From NCBI GenBank assembly GCA_947177435.1, contig CAMWUM010000141.1, positions 1-5,831 on the forward strand: a stretch of 5,831 bases of DNA. The letters run 5' to 3'. A model generated the notes under the pieces. That model was not told where the DNA came from and did not search any database. It saw only the letters and a list, made by a program, of their open reading frames with translations. Positions 1 through 5,831 of the stretch are shown here, piece by piece (the stretch's first letter is position 1; every line of letters starts with the position of its first letter). Made by a program: the position numbers and the translations under genes. This stretch comes from an uncultured Muribaculaceae bacterium (GTDB lineage Bacteria > Bacteroidota > Bacteroidia > Bacteroidales > Muribaculaceae).

Positions 1-1306
1 CGCCGCCCATAACGGCGATCTCGGCGGTGGGCCATGCGTAGTTCATGTCGCCGCGCAGCTGCTTGCAGCTCATCACGATATGCGAGCCGCCGTAGCTCTT
101 GCGCAGGGTGACGGTAACCTTGGGCACGGTGGCCTCACCGAAGGCGTAGAGCAGCTTGGCGCCATGCAGGATGACTGCGTTGTACTCTTGGCCGGTGCCG
201 GGGAGGAAGCCGGGAACGTCAACGAGCGTAACCAGAGGAATGTTGAAGGCGTCGCAGAAGCGCACGAAGCGGGCAGCCTTGCGTGAAGCGTTGCAGTCGA
301 GCACGCCGGCCAGGTACTTGGGCTGGTTGGCAACGATGCCGACGGCCTGGCCGTTGAAGCGGGCGAAGCCGATGATGATGTTCTTGGCGTAGTCAGGCTG
401 TACTTCGAGGAACTCGCCGTTGTCGATGATGGCGCCGATCACCTCGTACATGTCGTAGGGGCGGTTGGCCGAGTCGGGGATGATCTCGTTGAGCGAATCC
501 TCGAGGCGGTCAATCGGGTCGTTGCACTCAACCAACGGGGGCTCTTCGAGGTTGTTCTGCGGGATGAAGCTGAAGAGCTTGCGGATGATTCTCAGGGCGT
601 CCTCGCCATCTTCTGCGGCGAAGTGGGCCACGCCGCTCTTGCTGGCATGCACCTCGGCGCCGCCGAGAGCCTCTTGGGTCACGTCCTCGCCCGTAACGGT
701 CTTGACAACCTTGGGGCCGGTGAGGAACATGTAAGAGATGCCCTTGGCCATGATGGTGAAGTCGGTGAGGGCGGGGGAGTAAACGGCACCGCCGGCGCAG
801 GGGCCGAGGATGGCCGAAATCTGGGGCACAACGCCAGAGGCGAGGATGTTGCGCTCGAAGATCTCAGAGTAGCCGGCCAGGGCGTTGATGCCCTCCTGGA
901 TGCGGGCACCGCCCGAGTCATTGAGGCCGATGATGGGAGCGCCCATCTTCATGGCCATGTCCATGATCTTGCAGATCTTCAGGGCCATGGTCTCAGACAG
1001 TGCGCCGCCGAATACGGTGAAGTCCTGAGCGAAAACGTATACGAGACGGCCTTCGATTGTGCCGTAGCCGGTGACTACGCCGTCGCCGAGGTATGATTTC
1101 TTCTCGATGCCGAAGTTGTGGCAGCGGTGGCGGACAAACATGTCAATCTCTTCGAACGAGCCTTCGTCGAGGAGCTGGAGAATGCGCTCGCGAGCTGTGT
1201 ATTTGCCTCTTTCGTGCTGCTTGTCGATGGCCTTCTGGCCGCCTCCGAGACGCGCCTCGGTGCGCAGCTCGATGAGTTCTTTTACCTTTGCAAGTTGGTT
1301 GCTCAT
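1..1306 (-). CDS. mmdA: Methylmalonyl-CoA decarboxylase alpha subunit (carboxyltransferase), 3' end missing
   Basis: This is the biotin-dependent acyl-CoA carboxyltransferase subunit. In the family it moves the carboxyl group of (S)-methylmalonyl-CoA to carrier-bound biotin, releasing propionyl-CoA. The window holds 435 codons from the ATG at 1306; relatives have about 510-520, so roughly 80 C-terminal residues lie off the left edge. Visible family signatures are an N-terminal ARERI segment (38-42), SGGARIQEG (131-139), [12 protein letters not shown] (168-179), LGGAEVH (214-220) and SGVAHF (224-229). The C-domain shows [12 protein letters not shown] (363-374) and SYGGSHIVM (404-412). The two GG stretches fit the crotonase-fold oxyanion sites known in this family. 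It starts 33 bases after the mce stop, with no Shine-Dalgarno. Sequence alone cannot exclude a propionyl-CoA carboxylase beta role; the epimerase partner and likely anaerobic host favour the decarboxylase. The carrier and membrane subunits would be expected downstream, out of view. Confidence 0.9.
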   Translation of the reverse strand, partial: MSNQLAKVKELIELRTEARLGGGQKAIDKQHERGKYTARERILQLLDEGSFEEIDMFVRHRCHNFGIEKKSYLGDGVVTGYGTIEGRLVYVFAQDFTVFGGALSETMALKICKIMDMAMKMGAPIIGLNDSGGARIQEGINALAGYSEIFERNILASGVVPQISAILGPCAGGAVYSPALTDFTIMAKGISYMFLTGPKVVKTVTGEDVTQEALGGAEVHASKSGVAHFAAEDGEDALRIIRKLFSFIPQNNLEEPPLVECNDPIDRLEDSLNEIIPDSANRPYDMYEVIGAIIDNGEFLEVQPDYAKNIIIGFARFNGQAVGIVANQPKYLAGVLDCNASRKAARFVRFCDAFNIPLVTLVDVPGFLPGTGQEYNAVILHGAKLLYAFGEATVPKVTVTLRKSYGGSHIVMSCKQLRGDMNYAWPTAEIAVMGG

Positions 1307-1339
1307 TACTTGGTATTTTAGTTGAGTTTCAGATTTGGA

Positions 1340-1768
1340 TTAGCAGGCGCCCTTCTTGGGGTCTTCGCAGAGCTCGATGAGCGTGCCGCAGGTCGACTTG
1401 GGGTGGAGGAAGGCGATGTTGAGGCCCTCGGCGCCCTTGCGGGGAGCCTTGTCGATGAGCCGGCAGCCCTTGCCCTCGGCCTCGGCCAGAGCGTTCGCCA
1501 CGCCGTCGGCGATGGCGAAAGCCACGTGCTGGATGCCGCCGCGGCCGCCGTTGTTTTCGATGAACTTAGAGATTGCGCTCTCGGGAGCGGTGCCTTCGAG
1601 GAGCTCGATCTTGGTCTGGCCGACCTTGAAGAAAGCGGTGCGCACTTTCTGGTCTGCTACTTCTTCGATGGCGAAGCATTTCAGGCCGAGCATGTTTTCG
1701 TAGAATGGGATTGCCTCTTCGAGGCTGGGCACTGCGATGCCGATGTGCTCAATGTGGGAAATGTCCAT
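1340..1768 (-). CDS. mce: Methylmalonyl-CoA epimerase
   Basis: A 142-residue cytoplasmic enzyme of the vicinal oxygen chelate (glyoxalase-like) fold that interconverts (R)- and (S)-methylmalonyl-CoA. It links methylmalonyl-CoA mutase to the decarboxylase encoded next. The two beta-alpha-beta-beta-beta modules are visible: HIGIAV with His8 begins the first and IQHVAF with His81 the second. The C-terminal HPKSTCGTLIEL places Glu132 in the conserved last strand. By family knowledge these two His and the Glu are metal ligands, and the Glu is also a catalytic base; the fourth ligand probably lies in KIELLE (53-58), but I could not align this. Length is normal for bacterial epimerases. The ATG at 1768 puts HIEHIGIAV immediately after the start, as in relatives. 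It is the first gene of the operon and is followed by mmdA after 33 bases. Confidence 0.95.
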   Translation of the reverse strand: MDISHIEHIGIAVPSLEEAIPFYENMLGLKCFAIEEVADQKVRTAFFKVGQTKIELLEGTAPESAISKFIENNGGRGGIQHVAFAIADGVANALAEAEGKGCRLIDKAPRKGAEGLNIAFLHPKSTCGTLIELCEDPKKGAC

Positions 1769-1805
1769 GACGTATTGATTTATTGATAATTAGTTTTATT
1801 CACGC

Positions 1806-1826
1806 GCGGGCAGAAGCTGTTCCCGC
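1806..1826 (-). promoter_or_regulatory. Hairpin in the mce 5' leader
   Basis: The minus-strand RNA can form GCGGG (1826-1822) paired with CCCGC (1810-1806). After an unpaired AA, an inner CAG/CTG pairs around a three-base CUU loop. If transcription starts a few bases after the box at 1839-1846, the hairpin lies almost at the 5' end of the mce-mmdA mRNA. No U-tract follows, so it is not a terminator. It may protect or tune the mRNA; that role is inference. Confidence 0.35.
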
Positions 1827-1838
1827 CCAATATTTAGG

Positions 1839-1846
1839 CAAAATTA
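1839..1846 (-). promoter_or_regulatory. Probable promoter -7 box for the mce-mmdA operon
   Basis: On the minus strand this reads TAATTTTG, an exact match to the Bacteroidota -7 consensus TAnnTTTG. It is identical to the box upstream of the TonB receptor at 4890-4897. No good TTTG -33 element sits 19-21 bases upstream (that area reads TTAGGG). The promoter may therefore be weaker or activator-dependent. The implied leader to the mce start is about 65 bases. Confidence 0.45.
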
Positions 1847-1871
1847 CAATTTTTTTGCGACATAACCCTAA

Positions 1872-1905
1872 TTTCGTGGCAAAAAAGCGTCCTTTTGCCA
1901 CGAAA
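1872..1905. repeat. 13-bp perfect inverted repeat upstream of the mce promoter
   Basis: The arms TTTCGTGGCAAAA (1872-1884) and TTTTGCCACGAAA (1893-1905) are exact reverse complements separated by 8 bases. The element lies just upstream of where the mce -33 region should be. Its right arm shares 1903-1905 with the U-tract of the neighbouring terminator. No run of T follows on either strand, so it does not look like a terminator on its own. It could be an operator for a dimeric regulator or an extra RNA hairpin; the sequence does not decide. Confidence 0.6.
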
Positions 1906-1928
1906 AAATGAGGGCATAGCCCCCATTT
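1903..1928 (-). terminator. Rho-independent terminator of the TonB receptor-DUF4249 operon
   Basis: The minus-strand transcript forms a 10-bp stem (1928-1919 with 1915-1906), including one G-U pair, around a UAU loop. The core is GGGC/GCCC, and a run of six U (1908-1903) overlaps the base of the stem. It begins 15 bases after the lipoprotein stop codon, where the operon should end, and it separates that operon from the mce promoter. Confidence 0.85.
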
Positions 1929-1943
1929 GCTAATGTTTGGCGG

Positions 1944-2759
1944 TTATTTGTATTCGGTGAGTTCGTCTGGATGATAGATAATGCTTTTTTCAGCAATAGG
2001 AGCCGCAAGGAAATATCCGAGGCAGAATCCTCCATCCCACATGGCCGGTCCGTTGCTGTCTCGCTCAAGAGCGGTCAGATAATCTGCCATCCGGCGGTCG
2101 ATAGGGATTACGAGGGCTGTCACTGTATCATTGTCAAGCAAAAGGTCCTTTTCATCCTCTTCATCGATATCTTTGCGGGAGGTCATAGCTACGAAATTAA
2201 TGATTCCGGATACAGCGGCCTGGCGGTCGACAACGCTCCATTTGTAAGGCTGGCCGTTGCGGAGAAGACGCACCCAGTAGCAGTTGTCGGCATCATCAGG
2301 CAATTCCTTGAACGAGACCTGAAGAACCGCCACGTAATCGTAAGGCATCTTGATCCATTGAAACATCATATCCACAATCTCTGTCTCACCTTTCATGTTG
2401 CATGCAGACAGGAATGTTTTGCCCTCGACAGTCACCGCCATTTGGTATTTATGTCCTGCGATGCCTGGGATATCGTCGACGAAAGCCCCATCCTCGTTAA
2501 GATTGAGAATCCTCGTCGACCCGTCGGTAAGGTCAGTAAGCATTGCGCTCGCAGCTGTGACCGGCGTGAGATCCATTGGCTCGTCCATTGGCGTGGTGTG
2601 AGTAATGCGCACCGTAGGACCTGACTGTGATAGGACTGCCTCAATCACGAGGGGTGAATCAACGTCGTGATACTCGAAGTCAAGTTCTTTCTTGCATCCC
2701 GCCGTAATCAACAGCATGGCAATAATATATGTTACTTTGCAGATATGTGTATGTCTCAT
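1944..2759 (-). CDS. DUF4249-type outer-membrane lipoprotein, partner of the TonB receptor
   Basis: A 271-residue predicted lipoprotein. A short basic N-terminus and hydrophobic stretch end at TAGC, so Cys22 should be the lipidated first residue of the mature protein. The following KKELDFE is charged, as is common for surface-exported Bacteroidota lipoproteins. The rest resembles DUF4249: an N-terminal beta-rich part (LVIEAVLSQSG, then an extracytoplasmic-style GHKYQMAVTVEGKTF) and a C-terminal GYFLAAP (248-254) close to the GYF-containing motif of that family. The assignment comes from recognition and context, not from a search. It starts 3 bases after the receptor stop, so the two are almost certainly co-transcribed and translationally coupled. 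By analogy with SusC/SusD-like pairs it may bind ligand or cap the receptor; its true function and substrate are unknown. Confidence 0.8.
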   Translation of the reverse strand: MRHTHICKVTYIIAMLLITAGCKKELDFEYHDVDSPLVIEAVLSQSGPTVRITHTTPMDEPMDLTPVTAASAMLTDLTDGSTRILNLNEDGAFVDDIPGIAGHKYQMAVTVEGKTFLSACNMKGETEIVDMMFQWIKMPYDYVAVLQVSFKELPDDADNCYWVRLLRNGQPYKWSVVDRQAAVSGIINFVAMTSRKDIDEEDEKDLLLDNDTVTALVIPIDRRMADYLTALERDSNGPAMWDGGFCLGYFLAAPIAEKSIIYHPDELTEYK

Positions 2760-2762
2760 CGC

Positions 2763-4835
2763 TCAAAAGGATAGGGTGTAAGATACAGAGGGTATTATGC
2801 CGAAAAGGGATTGCTGCACGGTCCTCGTGCCCGATGGCTTGGATGGATCATCCTCGAAATATATTACGAACGGGCTTTGGTGGGAATAGGCATTGTAGAT
2901 GCCAAATGCCCAAGCGGAAGTGAATTTGCGTCCGACTCTGGTATAGGTGGCCGAGAGGTCAAGCCTGTGCGACGGGGGCGTCTTATACTTGTTGCGCCCA
3001 GAGTAATAATAGCATGTGGTGCCCGCGATCTCATATTTTTCATCAGGGGCTGTCAGCGGTCGGCCGGATGCATACGTCCACGATGCGGATAATTTCCACC
3101 TCGAGTTCAAGTCATAAATGGCAACGATGGCCAGATCATTTCTGCGGTCGTTGGATGCGTTATACCATTCTCCATTATTTATGCCTGAAATTTTGGTCTC
3201 AGTCTTCGACAGCGTATATGATATCCACCCATTCAGTCTGCCGCTATTTTTGCGTAGCATAAATTCCAACCCATAGCTGCGTCCGCGTCCGCCAAGGATT
3301 ATGTCTTCAAGATTAATGCGGGAGAACATATTCACGCCATCCTTATAATCGTAGACATTTTTCATGTGCTTGTAATAACCCTCCACGCTCCAGTCCCAAT
3401 CTCCGCCTGGCGTCATGCCTGCGTATCCCACAGAGTATTGGATAATCATCTCAGGCCTAACATTGTCAGAAGTAATGGCATATCTGTCGAACGGGAATGT
3501 GGTGGATGTGGAGCGTACACCGTGGATGTTTTGTGTCGTGACTGAAGCGCCTATCTTTACGTTATGCGATTCGTTTATGGTGAATTTTAGGCTTCCGCGG
3601 GGTTCAAAGGTCGCGTAAGTCTTATTGGCATATCGCGGGAAAGGTTCGCCGGATGCAATGAATTTGTGGAAGTGGTCTGAGGCCAATGATGAGAACAGAG
3701 ACATTCGCGCGCCCCCATACACTGAGAGCCACCTCGTTGCATCTCCTTCGTATTCAATCCAGGCTCCGTTGCTCCATCCGCTGCGTATGTCAAGATAGTG
3801 GGCGCCATCGACGAGCATGTCTCCCGATTTGACCTTTAATAATTCTGATCTGGCTCCAAATTCGATTGAATGCTGGTAGGAGATGGAGTATTGTACGCGT
3901 TCGTTGATGGAGAATGAGTGGATATATTGGGTCATTTTCTGACTGGACGCCATAATGTCCATTCCCATCAGCGTAGTATAATCAGTGGCAGACCCGGTAG
4001 TAGTGAAGGCCCAGCCGTTGCTTTTGCGGCATTTCCAGTTTACGCTTCCGGCAAGATTGCCCCAGTTCATGGTCATAAGGTCGGAGACGGCCAGATTGTC
4101 GCGGGATACAAAAAACGATCCGTCGATGTAATTGTTGGAGTTGATTTTGTAATGAAGCTTGGCATTTGTGTCCCAAAAATTCATCACAGTATGCTTGTAC
4201 TGAGGAATGAAATTAAAGAATAAGTCAACGTATGACCTGCGCGCGGCCACTGAAAATGATAGTTTTTCCTTTGCTATTGGCCCTTCGGCAGAGGCTTTCG
4301 CATTCAATAAGCCAATTGTGCCGGAGAAATGGTGCCGCTCGAGGTCTCCGGTTTTCATGTATGTCTCCAAAGTTGACGAAGATGCTTCGCCGAATCGCAC
4401 GGGTATCGGCCCTTTGTGTAGGGCTGCCCTGCTCATTGCATCATAGTTGAATGTAGAGAATATGCCCATCATGTGAGCCGGATTGTAGATGGTCATGCCG
4501 TCCATCGTCACAAGATTTTGGTAGGCATTACCTCCTCTGACCTCAAATCCGCCGGCGCCGTCAGCCTCAGCATGCACGCCGGGCAGAAGAGTGATGGCCT
4601 TTAAAATGTCAGTCTCACCTAATAATTGCGGCGTAAAAGCAATCTTTTCGAGTTCAAGATTCTCGCTGCCCAACTTGCCGGTCGAGACTCTTTGATGAGC
4701 CGATTGTCCCGAAACAACAATTTCATTCAATGTTTGTGTTGTGACGGAGTCGGGCATTGTTTCCCCGTGCGCATTGGTGATGCTGATGGCACCGAGAAAG
4801 ACAAGAATAAGGTATGGGAGTGCTTTTATAGACAT
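2763..4835 (-). CDS. TonB-dependent outer-membrane receptor without N-terminal regulatory-like domain
   Basis: A 690-residue outer-membrane beta-barrel that should import a ligand using TonB/ExbBD energy. Residues 1-22 form a signal peptide with probable cleavage after TNA. TLNEIVVSGQ (35-44) resembles the TonB-box/plug entry of Bacteroidota receptors. The plug follows, with ILKAITLLPGV (77-87), FEVRGGNAYQNLVTMDG (97-113) and IYNPAHMMGIFSTFN (116-130), a pattern common in receptors paired with DUF4249 proteins. The remainder is barrel: alternating aromatic strands, HRLDLSATY near the end, and a terminal SVSYTLSF with the C-terminal Phe expected of a BAM signal. There is almost no room between signal peptide and plug, so the carboxypeptidase-regulatory-like domain usual in such receptors is absent. 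It is the first gene of a two-gene operon with its own promoter. The substrate cannot be told from the sequence. Confidence 0.9.
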   Translation of the reverse strand: MSIKALPYLILVFLGAISITNAHGETMPDSVTTQTLNEIVVSGQSAHQRVSTGKLGSENLELEKIAFTPQLLGETDILKAITLLPGVHAEADGAGGFEVRGGNAYQNLVTMDGMTIYNPAHMMGIFSTFNYDAMSRAALHKGPIPVRFGEASSSTLETYMKTGDLERHHFSGTIGLLNAKASAEGPIAKEKLSFSVAARRSYVDLFFNFIPQYKHTVMNFWDTNAKLHYKINSNNYIDGSFFVSRDNLAVSDLMTMNWGNLAGSVNWKCRKSNGWAFTTTGSATDYTTLMGMDIMASSQKMTQYIHSFSINERVQYSISYQHSIEFGARSELLKVKSGDMLVDGAHYLDIRSGWSNGAWIEYEGDATRWLSVYGGARMSLFSSLASDHFHKFIASGEPFPRYANKTYATFEPRGSLKFTINESHNVKIGASVTTQNIHGVRSTSTTFPFDRYAITSDNVRPEMIIQYSVGYAGMTPGGDWDWSVEGYYKHMKNVYDYKDGVNMFSRINLEDIILGGRGRSYGLEFMLRKNSGRLNGWISYTLSKTETKISGINNGEWYNASNDRRNDLAIVAIYDLNSRWKLSASWTYASGRPLTAPDEKYEIAGTTCYYYSGRNKYKTPPSHRLDLSATYTRVGRKFTSAWAFGIYNAYSHQSPFVIYFEDDPSKPSGTRTVQQSLFGIIPSVSYTLSF

Positions 4836-4889
4836 TGTGCACGGAATTGGGCCAATAGATAGGTTGGTTTAACGGGTATTAATCTTTTG

Positions 4890-4920
4890 CAAAATTAATC
4901 CATCTGGCGAAAATATCAAA
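4890..4920 (-). promoter_or_regulatory. Bacteroidota-type promoter of the TonB receptor operon
   Basis: The minus strand carries TTTG (4920-4917), a 19-base spacer and TAATTTTG (4897-4890). This is an essentially ideal match to the -33/-7 pattern used by the Bacteroidota primary sigma factor. Transcription would begin a few bases beyond 4890, leaving a leader of about 50 bases before the receptor ATG at 4835. That leader has no obvious hairpin or Shine-Dalgarno. Confidence 0.75.
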
Positions 4921-4927
4921 ATTCTTA

Positions 4928-4972
4928 ATCGAAAAAACGCCCTTGCCGGTGAGGCAAGGGCGTTTTTTCGAT
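4928..4972 (-). terminator. Strong terminator of the rpmI-rplT-rpsU operon
   Basis: A perfect 20-bp inverted repeat (4928-4947 with 4953-4972) surrounds the five-base loop GGTGA. The G+C-rich core GCCCTTGCC/GGCAAGGGC is flanked by six A on one side and six T on the other, so it can terminate on either strand. It begins about 17 bases after the rpsU stop in the direction of transcription. It separates ribosomal-protein transcription from the receptor promoter, whose -33 element starts 8 bases away. Confidence 0.93.
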
Positions 4973-4989
4973 GGGGTATGGATGATGGC

Positions 4990-5181
4990 TTATTCCTCGA
5001 CGTTGCGGAGCTTCTGCACGTATACGGCCTTCATCATCTTCTTGCGGTTGGTGACAGAGGGCTTCTGGAAGGCCTGGCGGGCGCGGAGCTCTTTGATGAT
5101 GCCAGTCTTTTCGAATTTGCGCTTGAATTTCTTAAGGGCTCTTTCGATGTTCTCGCCTTCTTTAACTTGTACGATGATCAT
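4990..5181 (-). CDS. rpsU: 30S ribosomal protein bS21
   Basis: A 63-residue, strongly basic protein of the 30S platform near the 3' end of 16S rRNA. It shows the family pattern: VKEGENIERALKKFKRK (6-22), then KELRARQAF and the KPSVTNRKKM segment. Bacteroidota bS21 is usually about 63-64 residues, shorter than the 71 of E. coli. In Flavobacterium this protein helps hide the anti-Shine-Dalgarno, part of why the phylum initiates without SD pairing. The gene follows rplT by 30 bases with no promoter-like motif between, and it is the last gene before the strong hairpin. No SD precedes its ATG, so an SD-based self-control like that reported in Flavobacterium is not evident here. Confidence 0.97.
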   Translation of the reverse strand: MIIVQVKEGENIERALKKFKRKFEKTGIIKELRARQAFQKPSVTNRKKMMKAVYVQKLRNVEE

Positions 5182-5211
5182 ATTGCTTGATTCTTAAGGT
5201 TAATACTTGGG

Positions 5212-5562
5212 TTAGGCATTCTTCACCTTGTCAACGATGGCCTTGAAAGCGGCGGGATTGTTGAGGGCGAGGTCGGCGAGGACTTTGCGGTTGATCTCGA
5301 TGCCAGCCTTGTGGATGAGGCCCATGAGCTGAGAGTAGTTGAGATCCTCCATGCGGGCAGCGGCGTTGATACGCTGGATCCAGAGGGCGCGGAAGTTGTG
5401 CTTCTTGTCCTTGCGGTCGCGGTAGGCGTAGGTGAGACCCTTCTCCCAAGTGTTCTTGGCGACGGTCCACACGTTGCGGCGGCAACCAAAGTAGCCGCGT
5501 GTGAGCTTTAAGATTTTCTTGCGACGTGCGCGCGATGCGCCGTGGTTTACTGATCTTGGCAT
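5212..5562 (-). CDS. rplT: 50S ribosomal protein bL20
   Basis: A 116-residue 23S rRNA-binding protein needed early in large-subunit assembly; in several bacteria it also represses its own operon. Visible hallmarks are the basic N-terminal extension ([20 protein letters not shown]), GYFGCRRN (23-30), YAYRDRK, the [14 protein letters not shown] helix, and the C-terminal [13 protein letters not shown] and NPAAFKAIV segments. Length is normal (E. coli has 118). It follows rpmI, as in the classical infC-rpmI-rplT order, but after an unusually long spacer, and it is followed closely by rpsU. The ATG at 5562 gives the conserved MPR start. Confidence 0.98.
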   Translation of the reverse strand: MPRSVNHGASRARRKKILKLTRGYFGCRRNVWTVAKNTWEKGLTYAYRDRKDKKHNFRALWIQRINAAARMEDLNYSQLMGLIHKAGIEINRKVLADLALNNPAAFKAIVDKVKNA

Positions 5563-5683
5563 GTTAATTGTGGTTTGTGAATGTCAGCGGCACGCCTGTC
5601 GGGGCGGCGCTTATCATGCTGGCCATTCGGTTAGTAAATCAATTATAGTTCACGAAGTGTGTGTGCGGGAAAGCGAGCCAGCC
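5563..5683 (-). other. 121-base rpmI-rplT spacer, possible regulatory leader
   Basis: No gene fits here. The minus strand holds a -7-like TATAATTG (5647-5640), one mismatch from TAnnTTTG, with TTTC 21 bases upstream. It also has a possible short hairpin (GCGCC/GGCGT near 5610-5592) and a longer-range GCTGGC/GCCAGC pairing (5682-5677 with 5623-5618). Each is weak alone. They allow an internal promoter or an L20-responsive leader, but neither is shown. Confidence 0.3.
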
Positions 5684-5831
5684 TTAGATGCCGAGGAGCT
5701 TCTTTACGCTCTTCTGGTCAACCTTCGAAACGAGGGCCGAGTGGTCGAGGTTTCTCTTCTGCTTGTTGGTCGTCTTGGGGAGTATGTGGCTGTGGGAAGC
5801 GTGGTTTCTCTTGATCTTTGCTGATCCGGGT
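5684..5831 (-). CDS. rpmI: 50S ribosomal protein bL35, N-terminus missing
   Basis: The last 48 residues and the TAA stop (5684-5686) of bL35, a small basic large-subunit protein. About 17 N-terminal residues lie beyond the right edge. The recognisable core is KIKRNHASHSHIL, followed by KTTNKQKRNLDHSALV and the terminal VKKLLGI, which match the family's KIKR.HA..SHIL and KQKRNL patterns. Frame is fixed by the stop; base 5831 is the last base of a cut codon. In most bacteria infC lies just upstream, which would be outside the window here. Confidence 0.95.
   Translation of the reverse strand, partial: PGSAKIKRNHASHSHILPKTTNKQKRNLDHSALVSKVDQKSVKKLLGI

Noticed and set aside
623..1096. 157-codon open frame on the plus strand
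   Set aside because: It lies wholly inside mmdA on the opposite strand, arises from that gene's G+C-rich third positions, and shows low-complexity Gly/Ala/Glu/Asp content without a recognisable family.
1..1306. Acetyl-CoA carboxylase AccD or an aerobic propionyl-CoA carboxylase
   Set aside because: AccD has a zinc ribbon and lacks a fused C-domain, neither of which fits. Propionyl-CoA carboxylase cannot be strictly excluded, but the adjacent epimerase and likely anaerobic host favour the decarboxylase.
1322..1786. 154-codon open frame on the plus strand
   Set aside because: It mirrors mce, whose conserved epimerase residues fix the true strand; its product is an Ala/Leu/Glu/Asp-rich shadow.
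1868..2068. 66-codon minus-strand frame overlapping the end of the lipoprotein gene
   Set aside because: It runs through the terminator hairpin and the palindrome in another frame, so it is not a plausible gene.
1971..2624. 217-codon open frame on the plus strand
   Set aside because: It is antisense to the lipoprotein gene. That gene has a signal peptide, a lipobox and operon spacing; this frame has no promoter or family signature.
4928..4972. Perfect 20-bp palindrome as an attachment or recombination site
   Set aside because: The flanking A and T runs, G+C-rich core and position just after rpsU are those of a terminator; there is no recombinase or direct repeat nearby.
1903..4972. Receptor-lipoprotein pair as part of a mobile element
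   Set aside because: Composition differs from the flanks, but no transposase, integrase, target duplication or tRNA-type attachment site is visible.
5501..5824. 107-codon plus-strand frame over rpmI and the spacer
   Set aside because: It is the complement of bL35 coding sequence plus spacer, with no support of its own.

Overview
The window reads as Bacteroidota, most likely order Bacteroidales. Three signs support this. A TonB-dependent receptor is paired with a DUF4249-type lipoprotein. Promoter boxes match the Bacteroidota pattern TTTG-N19-TAnnTTTG. None of the starts that can be examined has a convincing Shine-Dalgarno sequence. The high G+C of the housekeeping genes and the succinate-to-propionate genes would fit a gut member such as Muribaculaceae, but the family assignment is a guess. 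Every gene I can support lies on the minus strand, so transcription runs from high to low coordinates.

Reading in the direction of transcription: (1) 5831 to 4990 is a translation operon. It holds the C-terminal part of rpmI (bL35), a long 121-base spacer, rplT (bL20) and rpsU (bS21), and it is closed by a perfect 20-bp terminator hairpin at 4928-4972. (2) 4920 to 1903 is a self-contained two-gene outer-membrane unit: a near-ideal promoter, a 690-aa TonB-dependent receptor lacking the usual N-terminal carboxypeptidase-regulatory-like domain, a 271-aa DUF4249-type lipoprotein starting 3 bases after the receptor stop, and a hairpin/U-tract terminator. (3) 1846 to 1 is the start of a propionate-formation operon: a probable promoter, a short 5'-UTR hairpin, mce (methylmalonyl-CoA epimerase) and mmdA (carboxyltransferase/decarboxylase alpha subunit). 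The mmdA gene runs off the left edge with roughly 80 residues missing.

The epimerase and decarboxylase belong together: methylmalonyl-CoA made from succinyl-CoA is epimerised and then decarboxylated to propionyl-CoA, with energy kept as a sodium gradient if the membrane subunits follow outside the window. The receptor and lipoprotein probably form an envelope uptake or binding complex of unknown substrate. They are visibly lower in G+C than both flanking operons and are insulated by terminators on both sides. This is the least understood part of the window, though receptor/DUF4249 pairs as a class are already known in the phylum. I found no RNA genes, CRISPR arrays, insertion sequences or phage genes, and nothing I would call an entirely new system.
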